A stretch of 64,000 bases of DNA, taken from the NCBI RefSeq assembly GCF_050306235.1, contig NZ_JBLWFH010000005.1, forward strand, positions 1 to 64,000, read 5' to 3'. Origin of the DNA: Glaciecola sp947496235 (GTDB lineage: Bacteria > Pseudomonadota > Gammaproteobacteria > Enterobacterales > Alteromonadaceae). The notes under the pieces are model-generated. The model was not told the DNA's origin and ran no database searches. It saw nothing but the letters and a program-made list of their open reading frames with translations. Every line of letters begins with the position of its first letter. Within the stretch, counting starts at the first letter, position 1. The position numbers and the translations under genes were made by a program. Positions 43,269-51,432 of the stretch are shown one piece after another.

Positions 43269-44165
43269 ATGAAATACCTTTTGATACTTCTGGCCCTTTT
43301 GTATCCATGGCAAATAAATGCAGCAGCCACAAAATGGGTGGATTTTACTTTGCATAATGGTCACATATATATACCAGTGACCATAGAAGGTATTGAATCA
43401 CATGCAATACTTGATTCAGGCGCACAATTACACGGAATAAATAAAGCTTTTGTCGGTAAAAATGAATTGGAATTATCCAAGGGGCCAAAAATAAGAGTTC
43501 AAGGGGTGCATGAAGTAATGAAACGCACCTCTTATAACCAGCTTAAAATAGAGCTTTTTGGCACGGAGTTTCTGTTAGATAAGGTGGTTGAGTCTAGTTT
43601 AGGACATCATTCTACAGGTCTTTTATTGGGTTCTGGTTTTTTTCAACCATTTATTGTACAACTTGATTATCCCAATAAAAAAATACGTATTCTCACCAGA
43701 GATACGGTAGATATGGATAAAGTATCTAATGTGAATTCAACCGCAGATCGGCAAAGAGGTATGCCGATTGCCGAAGTTCTTGTAAATGAAAAACCCTTTT
43801 GGTTTTTAGTAGATACCGGTAGCTCGGGTAGTATCTTGATGGAAAGACGTTATGCATCACAAGCTGGTTTGTTAGAAAATATTGAAGGTTCAACATCTTC
43901 AAGAGGGGTTAATGGATTTGGTACTCAAGATTTTGCAACAGCTGATGTCGTTGGTTTTGGTCCTTATGATATTAGGGATGTTAAGGTTCGTTTTCCATCA
44001 GAAGGTGAGAAAACCTATCTAGAAAGTCAATATAGCTCAACCAAGAGCCGTATTAAAGGTAAAAAGGTTGTAGGGATAATCGGGTATGATTTATTTCAAC
44101 ATTTTATTATTACCTTAGAATATAAAGAGGGTAGAGTGCATATAGCATTACCAAAAAAAGACTAA
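43269..44165 (+). CDS. Secreted retropepsin-like aspartyl protease family protein
   Basis: This 298-residue protein has a signal peptide (MKYLLILLALLYPWQINAAA). Two aspartyl-protease-like halves are visible: HAILDSGAQLHGINKAF in the first (D-S-G) and WFLVDTGSSGSILMERR in the second (D-T-G-S-S). This fits exported proteins of the pepsin/retropepsin-like clan with an internal duplication. Whether it cleaves protein is unknown. Its TAA lies just before the remnant sodC reading frame, whose upstream in-frame stop falls in the spacer. Confidence 0.75.
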   Translation: MKYLLILLALLYPWQINAAATKWVDFTLHNGHIYIPVTIEGIESHAILDSGAQLHGINKAFVGKNELELSKGPKIRVQGVHEVMKRTSYNQLKIELFGTEFLLDKVVESSLGHHSTGLLLGSGFFQPFIVQLDYPNKKIRILTRDTVDMDKVSNVNSTADRQRGMPIAEVLVNEKPFWFLVDTGSSGSILMERRYASQAGLLENIEGSTSSRGVNGFGTQDFATADVVGFGPYDIRDVKVRFPSEGEKTYLESQYSSTKSRIKGKKVVGIIGYDLFQHFIITLEYKEGRVHIALPKKD

Positions 44166-44170
44166 ATTTT

Positions 44171-44523
44171 AGCGACCAGAAGGGAGGCTTGCCTTTCACT
44201 TACATGAGAATCCTTCTTGCGATTTATCAATGAAAGATGGTAAAGAAGTACCTGCTGGTGGTGCTGGAAGTCATTTCGATCCAGATGAAACCGGTTCTCA
44301 CAGTTTTCCATGGTCGAGTGATGGCCATTTAGGCGACTTACCTGCAATCTATGTCGATGACAATGGAATGGCTACCATGCCAGTTCATGCGCCCCTTTTG
44401 ACTATAGATGACTTACAAAACAAAGCGCTCATGTTGCATGAGGGCGGCGATAATTATTCAGATGACCCTAAAAAATTAGGCGGAGGCGGCAGTCGAGTCG
44501 CTTGTGGGGTAACCACACAATAA
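44171..44523 (+). pseudogene. sodC: 5'-truncated Cu/Zn superoxide dismutase
   Basis: The frame encodes about the last 117 residues of a periplasmic SodC. From about 44186 it reads LAFHLHENPSCDLSMKDGK, then GSHFDPDETGSH, SSDGHLGDLPAIYVDDNG, LMLHEGGDNYSDDPKKLGGG and RVACGVTTQ. The copper His pair (FHLH), bridging His, zinc His/Asp set and last copper His are all present. The signal peptide and first strands are missing: an in-frame TAG at 44172 immediately precedes the homology, and the first in-frame ATG is at 44230, after the FHLH site. It cannot make a secreted, copper-loaded enzyme from this locus, so I call it a remnant. Confidence 0.82.
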
Positions 44524-44539
44524 GAGGTTCTTACGCCTC

Positions 44540-44573
44540 GAGAGTGTAATAACGGTAAGTTATTACACTTCTC
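44540..44573 (+). terminator. Hairpin after the sodC remnant
   Basis: GTGTAATAAC (44544-44553) pairs perfectly with GTTATTACAC (44559-44568) over GGTAA, and flanking GAG/CTC extends it. There is no long T-run, so it may terminate weakly. Confidence 0.45.
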
Positions 44574-44734
44574 AAATTCTACCCCAAGATAATACAATTT
44601 CTTCAGCATAAAAAAGAAAATAATTGGTTTGTGAAAAACCGAATTTTGTAGTGTGTAGAAATTGTCGTATGCTGTGGGTCTGCGCACATTTTTTTCAATC
44701 CACTGAAAATCTTTACTTTCATTCAAGGAATACT

Positions 44735-45949
44735 ATGCAACGTCGATCCGCCACTACGGTGATCTTTATTGGCTTTATGTTATTAGGGGTAGCTTTTATT
44801 CTTTGGGGGATTTTGTTGCCAGAACTCGCAGAGAGTTTGGCAATGACGGAAATTATCAGTGGCGCATTTTTCACTCTTATCTCTATTGGCGCTATTGTAG
44901 GTGCCTTTATTGGTGGAAAATACATTCATAAATTTGATTTTATGTCCTTGTTTTCCGGATTAACTAGCTTACTTGCAATTTTACTTACCATCTTATCCTT
45001 TGTGTATCATTGGGGATTCATGTTGGTTGGCGCCTTTTTAATGGGGTTAGTGTGTTCCAGTTTATTTACCATAGGCCACACCATGATAGCCCGATTGTAT
45101 GTGACTCGTCGCTCAACCATGATGGGATTAATGGACTTCATGTTCAGTGTGGGGACTTTGGCTGCTCCCTTGTATATTTCAGCGCTTTATTTGTTGGAAC
45201 AAAACTGGCGCTGGCCGCTTCGTTTACTTTCAATCGCATTAATAATGTTGTCAGCTTACGCATGGTATGTTGCTCATCAAGGTAAAAAGCTTAAGTTGCA
45301 TGATGACAAACCCAAACCAAAACAAACCCATACTTATTCAAGTGTGATCAAACAGCCTATTTTCTTGTTTTTAGCACTTTCTGCGGTGGGCTATGGTGCT
45401 GTGGAGTTCGGCAATGGCAATTGGTTTGTCAGTTATGCCCAAAATGGTCGAGGATTTGATGGTGAAGATGCAAGGCTTATATTTGCATTTTTTACTGGTG
45501 GTATGGCAATCAGCCGATTGGGTTTTTCATTTCTTCTACGATGGGTTAGCCCTCATCGGCTAATGATTATTCTTGCTTCAGTTATGGCGTTGGGAACTTT
45601 CATTATAAAGCTTTCCTCAGATCCAATCATGATGTCATTTGGGAACCTACTCGTTGGTTTGGGACTTGGCGGCTTGTTTCCACTAATGCTTTCTTGCGCT
45701 ATGGATGTGGATAGTGACAATGGCCCTCTTATTTCCGGGGTTTGTGTGATTGGCTCTGCTACTGGAGTGCAATTGGCATCTTTTGGCACTGGATTCTGGG
45801 CGAACTTTGCACCCCTTACCACAGCGTTTTGGGTGATTCCTATGAGCGGTGTCTGGTTACTTGCTATGGCTTGGGTATATAGTCGCCAGATAAAAACACA
45901 TATCCAATCGCATACACCTCATGAAGAGATTGAAACATCTATACGTTAA
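44735..45949 (+). CDS. MFS transporter
   Basis: This 404-residue protein has about twelve hydrophobic segments. I choose ATG 44735, which has AAGGA upstream and begins MQRRSATTVIFIGFMLLGVAF; the longer frame from 44624 adds a non-membrane stretch rich in Cys. Major-facilitator features are GAIVGAFIGGKYIHKFD after segment II, FWAN-type turns and the central loop near residue 200. The arrangement resembles FucP/sugar-type MFS proteins, but the substrate cannot be assigned. It is a single gene. Confidence 0.82.
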   Translation: MQRRSATTVIFIGFMLLGVAFILWGILLPELAESLAMTEIISGAFFTLISIGAIVGAFIGGKYIHKFDFMSLFSGLTSLLAILLTILSFVYHWGFMLVGAFLMGLVCSSLFTIGHTMIARLYVTRRSTMMGLMDFMFSVGTLAAPLYISALYLLEQNWRWPLRLLSIALIMLSAYAWYVAHQGKKLKLHDDKPKPKQTHTYSSVIKQPIFLFLALSAVGYGAVEFGNGNWFVSYAQNGRGFDGEDARLIFAFFTGGMAISRLGFSFLLRWVSPHRLMIILASVMALGTFIIKLSSDPIMMSFGNLLVGLGLGGLFPLMLSCAMDVDSDNGPLISGVCVIGSATGVQLASFGTGFWANFAPLTTAFWVIPMSGVWLLAMAWVYSRQIKTHIQSHTPHEEIETSIR

Positions 45950-46035
45950 CCAAATTTGACATAACTCTGCATTGGGCAAGGTATTTTTAAGTGATAGTAT
46001 AAAACACCTCGAGTTTTAACAGGGACGATGTAACA

Positions 46036-46422
46036 GTGAATTTTAATCAAGTAACCTTACCAGTTAAAAACATGCCCGAAGCAATAAAATTTTATCTGAC
46101 TCTAGGTTTTACTCAGATTGTAGACACTCCTCACTATGCCAGATTTTCTTGTCCTCAAGGGGATGCTACTTTCTCGTTATCCTTGGAAGAGCAGAATTTT
46201 ACCAATGGCGCAATTCTGTACTTTGAGTATGAAGCACTGGACGAATGGGTGGCTAGGCTTTTACAAAAAGGCGTAGAATTTATACAGCTCCCAACCGAGC
46301 AACGCTATTTATGGAAAGAAGCTGTTTTGAAAGATCCTTCGGGTAATAAAATAAAACTGTATTGGGCTGGTGAAAATCGTTTGCATCCGCCGTGGGAAGT
46401 CGAAATAAAGGATGATCAATGA
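46036..46422 (+). CDS. VOC-family (glyoxalase-like) protein
   Basis: This 128-residue single VOC domain begins MNFNQVTLPVKNMPEAIKFY (GTG start with AGGGAC about ten bases upstream) and ends with the second beta-alpha-beta module DPSGNKIKLYWAGENR. VOC proteins use a metal in glyoxalases, dioxygenases and resistance proteins. Here candidate metal positions are not all clear, so function is open. It overlaps the next gene by four bases (ATGA), starting a four-gene operon of small proteins. Confidence 0.8.
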   Translation: MNFNQVTLPVKNMPEAIKFYLTLGFTQIVDTPHYARFSCPQGDATFSLSLEEQNFTNGAILYFEYEALDEWVARLLQKGVEFIQLPTEQRYLWKEAVLKDPSGNKIKLYWAGENRLHPPWEVEIKDDQ

Positions 46423-46736
46423 CTGAGATTGCTAATACACCTAAACCACCCTATTACGCAGTTATTTTTACCTCTGTTCGCACAGATATTGAAGATGGCT
46501 ATGCTGAAACGGCAAATCGAATGTTGAATCTGGCGGCAGAACAACCTGGATTTTTGGGTTTTGAGTCAGCCAGAGAAGCGGTAGGAATCACAGTTTCATA
46601 TTGGTCAGATTTACAAGCTATTAAAGGGTGGAAGCAGAACGTTGAACATATAGCCGCTCAAGAAAAGGGCAAGTCTGTATGGTATTCGGCGTTTACCACC
46701 AGAATTTGCAAAGTAGAGCGCGAATACTCAATGTAG
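46419..46736 (+). CDS. Antibiotic-biosynthesis-monooxygenase-like (ABM) protein
   Basis: This 105-residue dimeric alpha/beta-barrel protein has family segments YYAVIFTSVRTDIEDGYAET, QPGFLGFESARE and VSYWSDLQAIKGWKQNVEH. Such proteins are small cofactor-free oxygenases or heme-degrading or detoxifying enzymes, and many have no known activity. It is translationally coupled to the VOC gene by a four-base overlap. Confidence 0.8.
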   Translation: MTEIANTPKPPYYAVIFTSVRTDIEDGYAETANRMLNLAAEQPGFLGFESAREAVGITVSYWSDLQAIKGWKQNVEHIAAQEKGKSVWYSAFTTRICKVEREYSM

Positions 46737-46785
46737 TTTTCTCTCAAGCGTTTCAATTCACAGAAAGTACAAAAGGATGGTCAAA

Positions 46786-46926
46786 ATGGAATACAAAATT
46801 GTATATGGCGAAACCATGCTCGCGTTGGAAAATGAGGTGAAAGACTACATTAAGCTAGGCTGGATACCTCAGGGCGGAGTAGCGATTCATTTGGGTGTGA
46901 TGTACCAAGTGATGGTTAAGCAATAA
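46786..46926 (+). CDS. Small DUF1737 protein
   Basis: The ATG at 46786 with AAGGA nine bases upstream opens a 46-residue frame beginning MEYKIVYGETMLALENEVKD and ending GVMYQVMVKQ. The pattern YKIVYG, a short amphipathic helix, GWIPQGGVAI and YQVMVK is that of the DUF1737 domain, a small protein of unknown function. It is the third gene of the VOC/ABM operon. Confidence 0.7.
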   Translation: MEYKIVYGETMLALENEVKDYIKLGWIPQGGVAIHLGVMYQVMVKQ

Positions 46927-46949
46927 TAAAACTGGTATAGAGGTATAAA

Positions 46950-47243
46950 TTGAATCAAGAGCAACGTAGTAACATAATTGCAGCTAGTTGGGAAATCCAC
47001 AGCCTAGTGGAAACTAGTTATCGTCAGAATTGGGCTAAAAAAGGCGATCATGAATGGCTGGAAAAACAGCGTATGCTTCTGGCAGACATGGCGATTCATT
47101 TATTGCAAACAGCACTAAAGCCAGATGAGTTAAACCTTGAGAAACTCAAAAACAATATTCATGCTATTTTGACAATTTCAGATCAATTTTTACCACAAGC
47201 AGACTTAATAAAAGCCACTGAAAAACTCTACGCTGTTGAATAA
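46950..47243 (+). CDS. Hypothetical small helical protein
   Basis: This 97-residue soluble protein starts at TTG 46950 with AGAGG six bases upstream; no ATG is available nearby. It is predicted all-helical (SYRQNWAKKGDHEWLEKQRM, ALKPDELNLEKLKNNIHAIL). No family is recognised. It sits 23 bp after the DUF1737 gene, apparently last in the operon. Confidence 0.55.
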   Translation: MNQEQRSNIIAASWEIHSLVETSYRQNWAKKGDHEWLEKQRMLLADMAIHLLQTALKPDELNLEKLKNNIHAILTISDQFLPQADLIKATEKLYAVE

Positions 47244-47323
47244 TTTCAAACTACGAAACGGGAGAGGCTGCCAGCTTCATAGCAGAAGCCGACAATCTCA
47301 ATGGGGTAAGTGCACAAGCGTTG

Positions 47324-48070
47324 CTATGCGAGGGCTATTGCGATAGATAGCATCCAAGCGCCTGCGGCAATCATAATTAAGTTCTCTGAAAGTGATACAA
47401 ATCCAAGGGGGACGTTACTGTCTCCTCCAACACATGCGCATTTCAATTCACGTTTGTCGATGTACACAGCTTTGATAACAGAAATTGCGCCTACGGCACC
47501 TATAAATAAAGAGACTGGGCCTACAACAAAACCACTTAATCCGGCTATCATTCCTATGCCTGCAAAGGCTTCTGCAAAGGGATAGACATAAGCATATCTA
47601 ATGTTTCGCATAGCGATGAGATCGTACGTGATAAAACTATTGGTAAAACTGTATAGATCTTGTAGCTTTTGCACGGCAAGGATTACCATGGCATAGGCGA
47701 CAAACATCAACGGTAGCTTTAAGGTCAATAAAGGTTGTGCTGTACCTGCTAGATGGGCAACAGCTAAAAGTAAACTAACGGAAAAAATAGCGATTACCGG
47801 TGTGTAAGTAGTGCCAGACTGTCCAGCTTGGTCTTTATGGAAGTATTCGCGTAAGTCATCGTAGCCACCGACCCGTTCACCTTCAATAAAGGTTTGCGGC
47901 GTGGTTTTAACACCTTGTTCGCGTTTAAATTTTTCTTGTTCTTCTCTAGTTGTTAACAGATGATCTTCGACTTCAAACCCTTCTCGCTCCAACAAATCTT
48001 TAGAGCGCAGTCCAAAGGGACAAATATGGTCATCAGTATGCATGCGATACAGTACTGCAGTAGTTGCCAT
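47324..48070 (-). CDS. Glutaredoxin-MauE/DoxX fusion membrane protein
   Basis: This 248-residue fusion has two parts. Residues 1-82 are a glutaredoxin-like domain with a monothiol CPFG site (Cys17) and GVKTTPQTFIEGERVGGYDD, the cis-Pro and glutathione-binding region. Residues about 95-245 are a four-helix MauE/DoxX-like membrane domain, including YPFAEAFAGIGMIAGLSGF and a later Cys in LKCACVGGDSNVPLG. Such fusions probably pass thiol reducing power to or across the membrane. The CACVGGDSNVPLGFVSL segment is typical of MauE relatives. ATG start. It is divergent from the two-component operon. Confidence 0.8.
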   Translation of the reverse strand: MATTAVLYRMHTDDHICPFGLRSKDLLEREGFEVEDHLLTTREEQEKFKREQGVKTTPQTFIEGERVGGYDDLREYFHKDQAGQSGTTYTPVIAIFSVSLLLAVAHLAGTAQPLLTLKLPLMFVAYAMVILAVQKLQDLYSFTNSFITYDLIAMRNIRYAYVYPFAEAFAGIGMIAGLSGFVVGPVSLFIGAVGAISVIKAVYIDKRELKCACVGGDSNVPLGFVSLSENLIMIAAGAWMLSIAIALA

Positions 48071-48215
48071 TTTATTCTCCTTTTAGGGTGTAAAATTTTT
48101 ATGTTAATAAGAATTTTTTTCTCATTTCGAGGGTGATTTACAAGGAAATTCAGCCTTTAAAGCAGATAGAGCATTTTTTGTGCCGAACTTCTTTTCACCT
48201 AAAAAATACTAAAGC

Positions 48216-48233
48216 CTTAAGGTTAACCTAAGG
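48216..48233 (+). promoter_or_regulatory. QseB/PmrA-type response-regulator box, upstream operon
   Basis: CTTAAG (48216-48221) and CCTAAG (48227-48232) repeat with an 11-bp period, giving CTTAAGGTTAACCTAAGG. This is the YTTAAG-N5-YTTAAG layout of PmrA/QseB boxes and lies about 95-115 bp ahead of the regulator gene at 48329, suggesting autoregulation. Confidence 0.7.
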
Positions 48234-48328
48234 GACTGAGTTAAAAATACTTTCCATGTTTAATCTAGACCGCTACACTTTGAGCATTATTTCCCACCAT
48301 GTTTAATTTTTACAAAGGCATTAGTTAG

Positions 48329-48985
48329 ATGCGACTACTGTTAGTAGAAGACGATATACCCCTAGCCGAAGGACTCAAACAATCTCTCAAACGAGAAAAC
48401 TACTCGGTGGACTGGGTCGACAATGGAAAATTTGCCTTAGCGGCTGCGCAAACTGGAGAGCCAGACCTCATCATTTTGGATTTAGGCTTACCTGATATGG
48501 ATGGATTAGATGTTCTTCGTAGCCTGCAAGCAAAGAAAATTCAAATTCCAGTACTAGTTTTAACAGCCAGAGACGGCATAGAAAATAAAGTGCAAGGGCT
48601 TGATCTTGGGGCTCAAGACTATTTGGCGAAACCTTTTGATATCGCAGAATTATTAGCTAGGATCCGAGTGATAGAACGCCGTTTGGGCACGGGACAATCG
48701 AATAACATCGAAATTAAAGGTATCAGCTTGGATATCACAGCGCATATGCTCTATTACCAAGGAGAGCCCATCAGCTTGTCCAAAAAAGAGTACATGATAG
48801 TGAAATCTTTGATGGAAAATGCAGGTCGAATTATCTCTAAAAATCAATTAGAAACAAAATTGTACGAGTGGGGTGAAGAAGTCAGTAGCAATGCTATAGA
48901 AGTGCATGTACATAACATTCGCAAAAAGCTTCCTGTAGATTTAGTTCAGACGGTTCGTGGTGTTGGTTATATTGTGAGAAAATAA
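48329..48985 (+). CDS. QseB/PmrA-like response regulator
   Basis: This 218-residue OmpR-class regulator has a receiver domain (1-120) with acidic LLVEDDIPLAE, phosphoacceptor LIILDLGLPDMDG, Thr in LVLTARDG and Lys in DYLAKPFD. The winged helix (about 125-218) has LSKKEYMIVKSLM, EEVSSNAIEVHVHNIRKKL and TVRGVGYIVRK. These output features place it with QseB/BasR/PmrA. Matching CTTAAG direct repeats occur upstream of this gene and of the operon at 52217. The kinase gene starts directly after its stop. Confidence 0.92.
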   Translation: MRLLLVEDDIPLAEGLKQSLKRENYSVDWVDNGKFALAAAQTGEPDLIILDLGLPDMDGLDVLRSLQAKKIQIPVLVLTARDGIENKVQGLDLGAQDYLAKPFDIAELLARIRVIERRLGTGQSNNIEIKGISLDITAHMLYYQGEPISLSKKEYMIVKSLMENAGRIISKNQLETKLYEWGEEVSSNAIEVHVHNIRKKLPVDLVQTVRGVGYIVRK

Positions 48986-50308
48986 GTGTCGATAAAACGT
49001 CAGCTTGTTCTGTTAATAATATCCGCGGTAGTACTGGCCAGTTTTTTTGCTGGCTTACACGGATATCGCAATACCAAACAACAGATGGACGCAATTTTTA
49101 CCAATGAACTAATTACAGTCGCCAATTTTATTCTCAGCACAGCACGTCAGAATGACGGTCTGCCCGCATCTGTAGAGGCTAAATATGCTTTTCAGGTCAT
49201 CGCAAACAACCGAGTAATTAGCCGCAGTAATAACACCCCTGAAGAGCCTGTTCCTACAAATTTAGCGGGTTTCTCAGAACGTAGTTTTAGTAACCAGCGT
49301 TGGTATTTGTATACTTTGGTATCCCATGATTTAACCGTGGTGGTAGGGCAACCGGTAAATTCTAGGGTAAATGCCGCCGAATCCGTGTTAGTTGTGACTT
49401 TAACACCCATAGTATTTTCAGTGCCTATTATTGGGTTATTAATTTATTTTATTGTGGCTAAAAGTTTGAATCCGCTGTTGTTGTTATCATCTCAATTAAC
49501 GAAAAAGGACAGTCGAGATTTAACCCCAGTCGACATAGGCACACCTCCCACAGAGCTAACACCTGTGGTCGAACGCTTGAACAACTTACTAAATAGGTTA
49601 GACAATGCCTTTGAGCGGGAAAAGCAATTGACCGCCAATGCAGCACATGAATTGCGCACCCCTGTGAGTGTTCTAACGCTAACCGCTCACAACATTGCAG
49701 CGGATTTTGCGGCAGGAAAATTATCCAAAGAAACCTTGCAGCAATTGGCCGCCAATGTTGACCGCATGGCCCATGTTATTGAACAAATGATAGCCTTGTT
49801 CCGCTTTACGCCTGAGCAGTTTAATGCAGAGAAAAAAGACACTGATCTAGAAGCGATTCTGCAAGAGGTAATTGCTAAAAATTATGATTCAGTGGAGCGA
49901 AATGAACAAAATATCAGTCTTGAATCCGAACATTTGAGCTTAGTGGCAGACAAGTTCGCTTTAATGACGCTGTTTCAAAACTTGATTGGTAATGCGATTA
50001 AATACAGCGGACCGAAAGCCACTATTGCCATTAGATTGCAATCTGAACAGCATTTGATAGAAATAGTAGTAGAAGATTCAGGAAAAGGCGTATCAGAAAA
50101 TGAATATAAAGCCATTTTTGAACGTTTCTATAGAGTCAATCATAATCAAACCAGAGAAAAAGGTTCTGGATTGGGATTAACTATCGCTCATTATATTGTT
50201 GAACTTCATGACGGAGAAATTTTTGCGACTAAATCTCAACTGGGCGGCTTAGCCGTGCATGTGCGACTGCCAATGTCAGAACAATCACAGGAAAAAGTAT
50301 ATGGGTAG
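48986..50308 (+). CDS. QseC/PmrB-like sensor histidine kinase
   Basis: This 440-residue kinase has two membrane segments (about 5-25 and 132-157) flanking a periplasmic domain of about 105 residues. It then has a linker, H-box ANAAHELRTPVSVL, N-box LFQNLIGNAIKYSG and ATP motifs DSGKGVSENE and KGSGLGLTIAH. The start is GTG immediately after the regulator stop. The last bases overlap the start of the cupredoxin gene. Domain order fits QseC/PmrB kinases, some of which sense metals such as ferric iron. The operon content (cupredoxin, FTR1-like permease) makes a metal signal plausible here. Confidence 0.9.
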   Translation: MSIKRQLVLLIISAVVLASFFAGLHGYRNTKQQMDAIFTNELITVANFILSTARQNDGLPASVEAKYAFQVIANNRVISRSNNTPEEPVPTNLAGFSERSFSNQRWYLYTLVSHDLTVVVGQPVNSRVNAAESVLVVTLTPIVFSVPIIGLLIYFIVAKSLNPLLLLSSQLTKKDSRDLTPVDIGTPPTELTPVVERLNNLLNRLDNAFEREKQLTANAAHELRTPVSVLTLTAHNIAADFAAGKLSKETLQQLAANVDRMAHVIEQMIALFRFTPEQFNAEKKDTDLEAILQEVIAKNYDSVERNEQNISLESEHLSLVADKFALMTLFQNLIGNAIKYSGPKATIAIRLQSEQHLIEIVVEDSGKGVSENEYKAIFERFYRVNHNQTREKGSGLGLTIAHYIVELHDGEIFATKSQLGGLAVHVRLPMSEQSQEKVYG

Positions 50309-50666
50309 CATAAAACCTTTTTCCACTATTTATAGTTGTATAACTTTGCTGTTACTTACGGCATCTAGTCTTGCTTTGGCTGAACTGAAAGTCTTCACAC
50401 TCACCCTCGAAAATCACGTATTTACGCCTCAAGAAATACAAATACCTGCGAATCAAAAAGTGAAGTTGGTGATTGAAAATAAAGATGATTTAGCAGAAGA
50501 ATTTGATAGTTTCGATCTCAACCGAGAAAGAGTGATCTTTGCCAATAAAAAAGCCAGCATATATATAGGACCCCTTGAACCAGGACGCTACGAGTTTTTC
50601 GGTGAATTTAATCCTCATACCGCAAGAGGTTATGTCGTGGTTAAGGAGGAAAATAAAGATGACTAA
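50301..50666 (+). CDS. Periplasmic cupredoxin-like protein
   Basis: This 121-residue protein has a signal peptide ending near ALA-E (about residue 28). The mature domain is a cupredoxin-like beta-sandwich: LKVFTLTLENHVFTPQEIQIPANQKVKLVIEN, then PLEPGRYEFFGEFNPHTARGYVVV. Candidate ligands are His in ENHVF and NPHTARG, but the usual Cys ligand is missing, so type-1 copper is unlikely. Similar domains accompany FTR1-type permeases (FetP/P19-like systems). It starts at ATG 50301, overlapping the kinase stop by eight bases. Confidence 0.75.
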   Translation: MGSIKPFSTIYSCITLLLLTASSLALAELKVFTLTLENHVFTPQEIQIPANQKVKLVIENKDDLAEEFDSFDLNRERVIFANKKASIYIGPLEPGRYEFFGEFNPHTARGYVVVKEENKDD

Positions 50667-51432
50667 CATAGTGATTGTTTTCCTCAGAGATCTATTGCCA
50701 ATTTTTATATTAATTTGTTATGCCACTGAAATACCACAGCATTTTGCTTATTCAAAAGGCAAGTGGATTACTATGGTAGTTATCGGCGTGCTGGGATCTG
50801 TTGTCATTTGGGGCAATGTAGAAATTTTTGTGGATTGGTTTGAAGGTGCAGGTATGGAAGTCGTCTATACCCTAATGATTATGCTGAGTTATCTTATGTT
50901 TGTGTTGGCTTGGCTGGCCTCACCTAAGAATGCAAAAGCCCTACTGTTTACTGGGGTTGCACTCTTTGTTTGCTATAAACTTACCGAATTTTTGATTTTC
51001 TTTGAAGTTGTGACTCAACAACAAGTTGGTTTTCTCAACGCTGGATTAGGGGTTATTTTTGGTATCGGCATTTGTAGCAGTTTTGCGGTTCTTTTTAAGT
51101 TTGCGTTAAGCCAAATAGGGCAAACTAAATACAGATACTTTATTATTCTGTGTTGGAGTATGTTCTTGGCGGGATTGTTGAGTCAAATATCTCCCTTACT
51201 GGCGCAAGTCGATTTTGTGAATACAGGGGTGTCCGTTTTTAATCTTTCAGATTATGTCAGCGACAGTTCTGAATATGGACATTTGCTTAACGCGCTAATC
51301 GGCTACGAATCTTCACCAGATGCTACTTATTTAGCCATCTATTCTATTGCGTTTCTGGTCTCTTTATTGGTTTATAAATTTAGGCGGGGACAGCAGCATG
51401 CTGTTATTAGTGGAGCCTTAAGTCATGAATAA
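50659..51432 (+). CDS. FTR1-like permease lacking canonical REXXE
   Basis: This 257-residue protein has about seven membrane segments. ATG 50659 follows AAGGAGG and overlaps the cupredoxin stop by eight bases. The C-terminal half resembles FTR1/EfeU permeases (WSMFLAGLLSQISPLLAQVD, then SDSSEYGHLLNALIGYESSP). The first-helix motif, REGLE in true iron permeases, reads RDLLP here, and no other REXXE was seen. It may therefore move a different substrate or serve as a partner membrane protein. Coupled to cupredoxin and outer-membrane protein genes. Confidence 0.65.
   Translation: MTNIVIVFLRDLLPIFILICYATEIPQHFAYSKGKWITMVVIGVLGSVVIWGNVEIFVDWFEGAGMEVVYTLMIMLSYLMFVLAWLASPKNAKALLFTGVALFVCYKLTEFLIFFEVVTQQQVGFLNAGLGVIFGIGICSSFAVLFKFALSQIGQTKYRYFIILCWSMFLAGLLSQISPLLAQVDFVNTGVSVFNLSDYVSDSSEYGHLLNALIGYESSPDATYLAIYSIAFLVSLLVYKFRRGQQHAVISGALSHE

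Noticed and set aside
47250..47320. Glycine-riboswitch-like sequence (GGGAGAG, a GCTTC/GAAGC hairpin, GCCGA)
   Set aside because: The conserved CCGAAGG core is not matched and the element lies between two convergent gene ends with nothing downstream to control. A covariance-model search would settle it.
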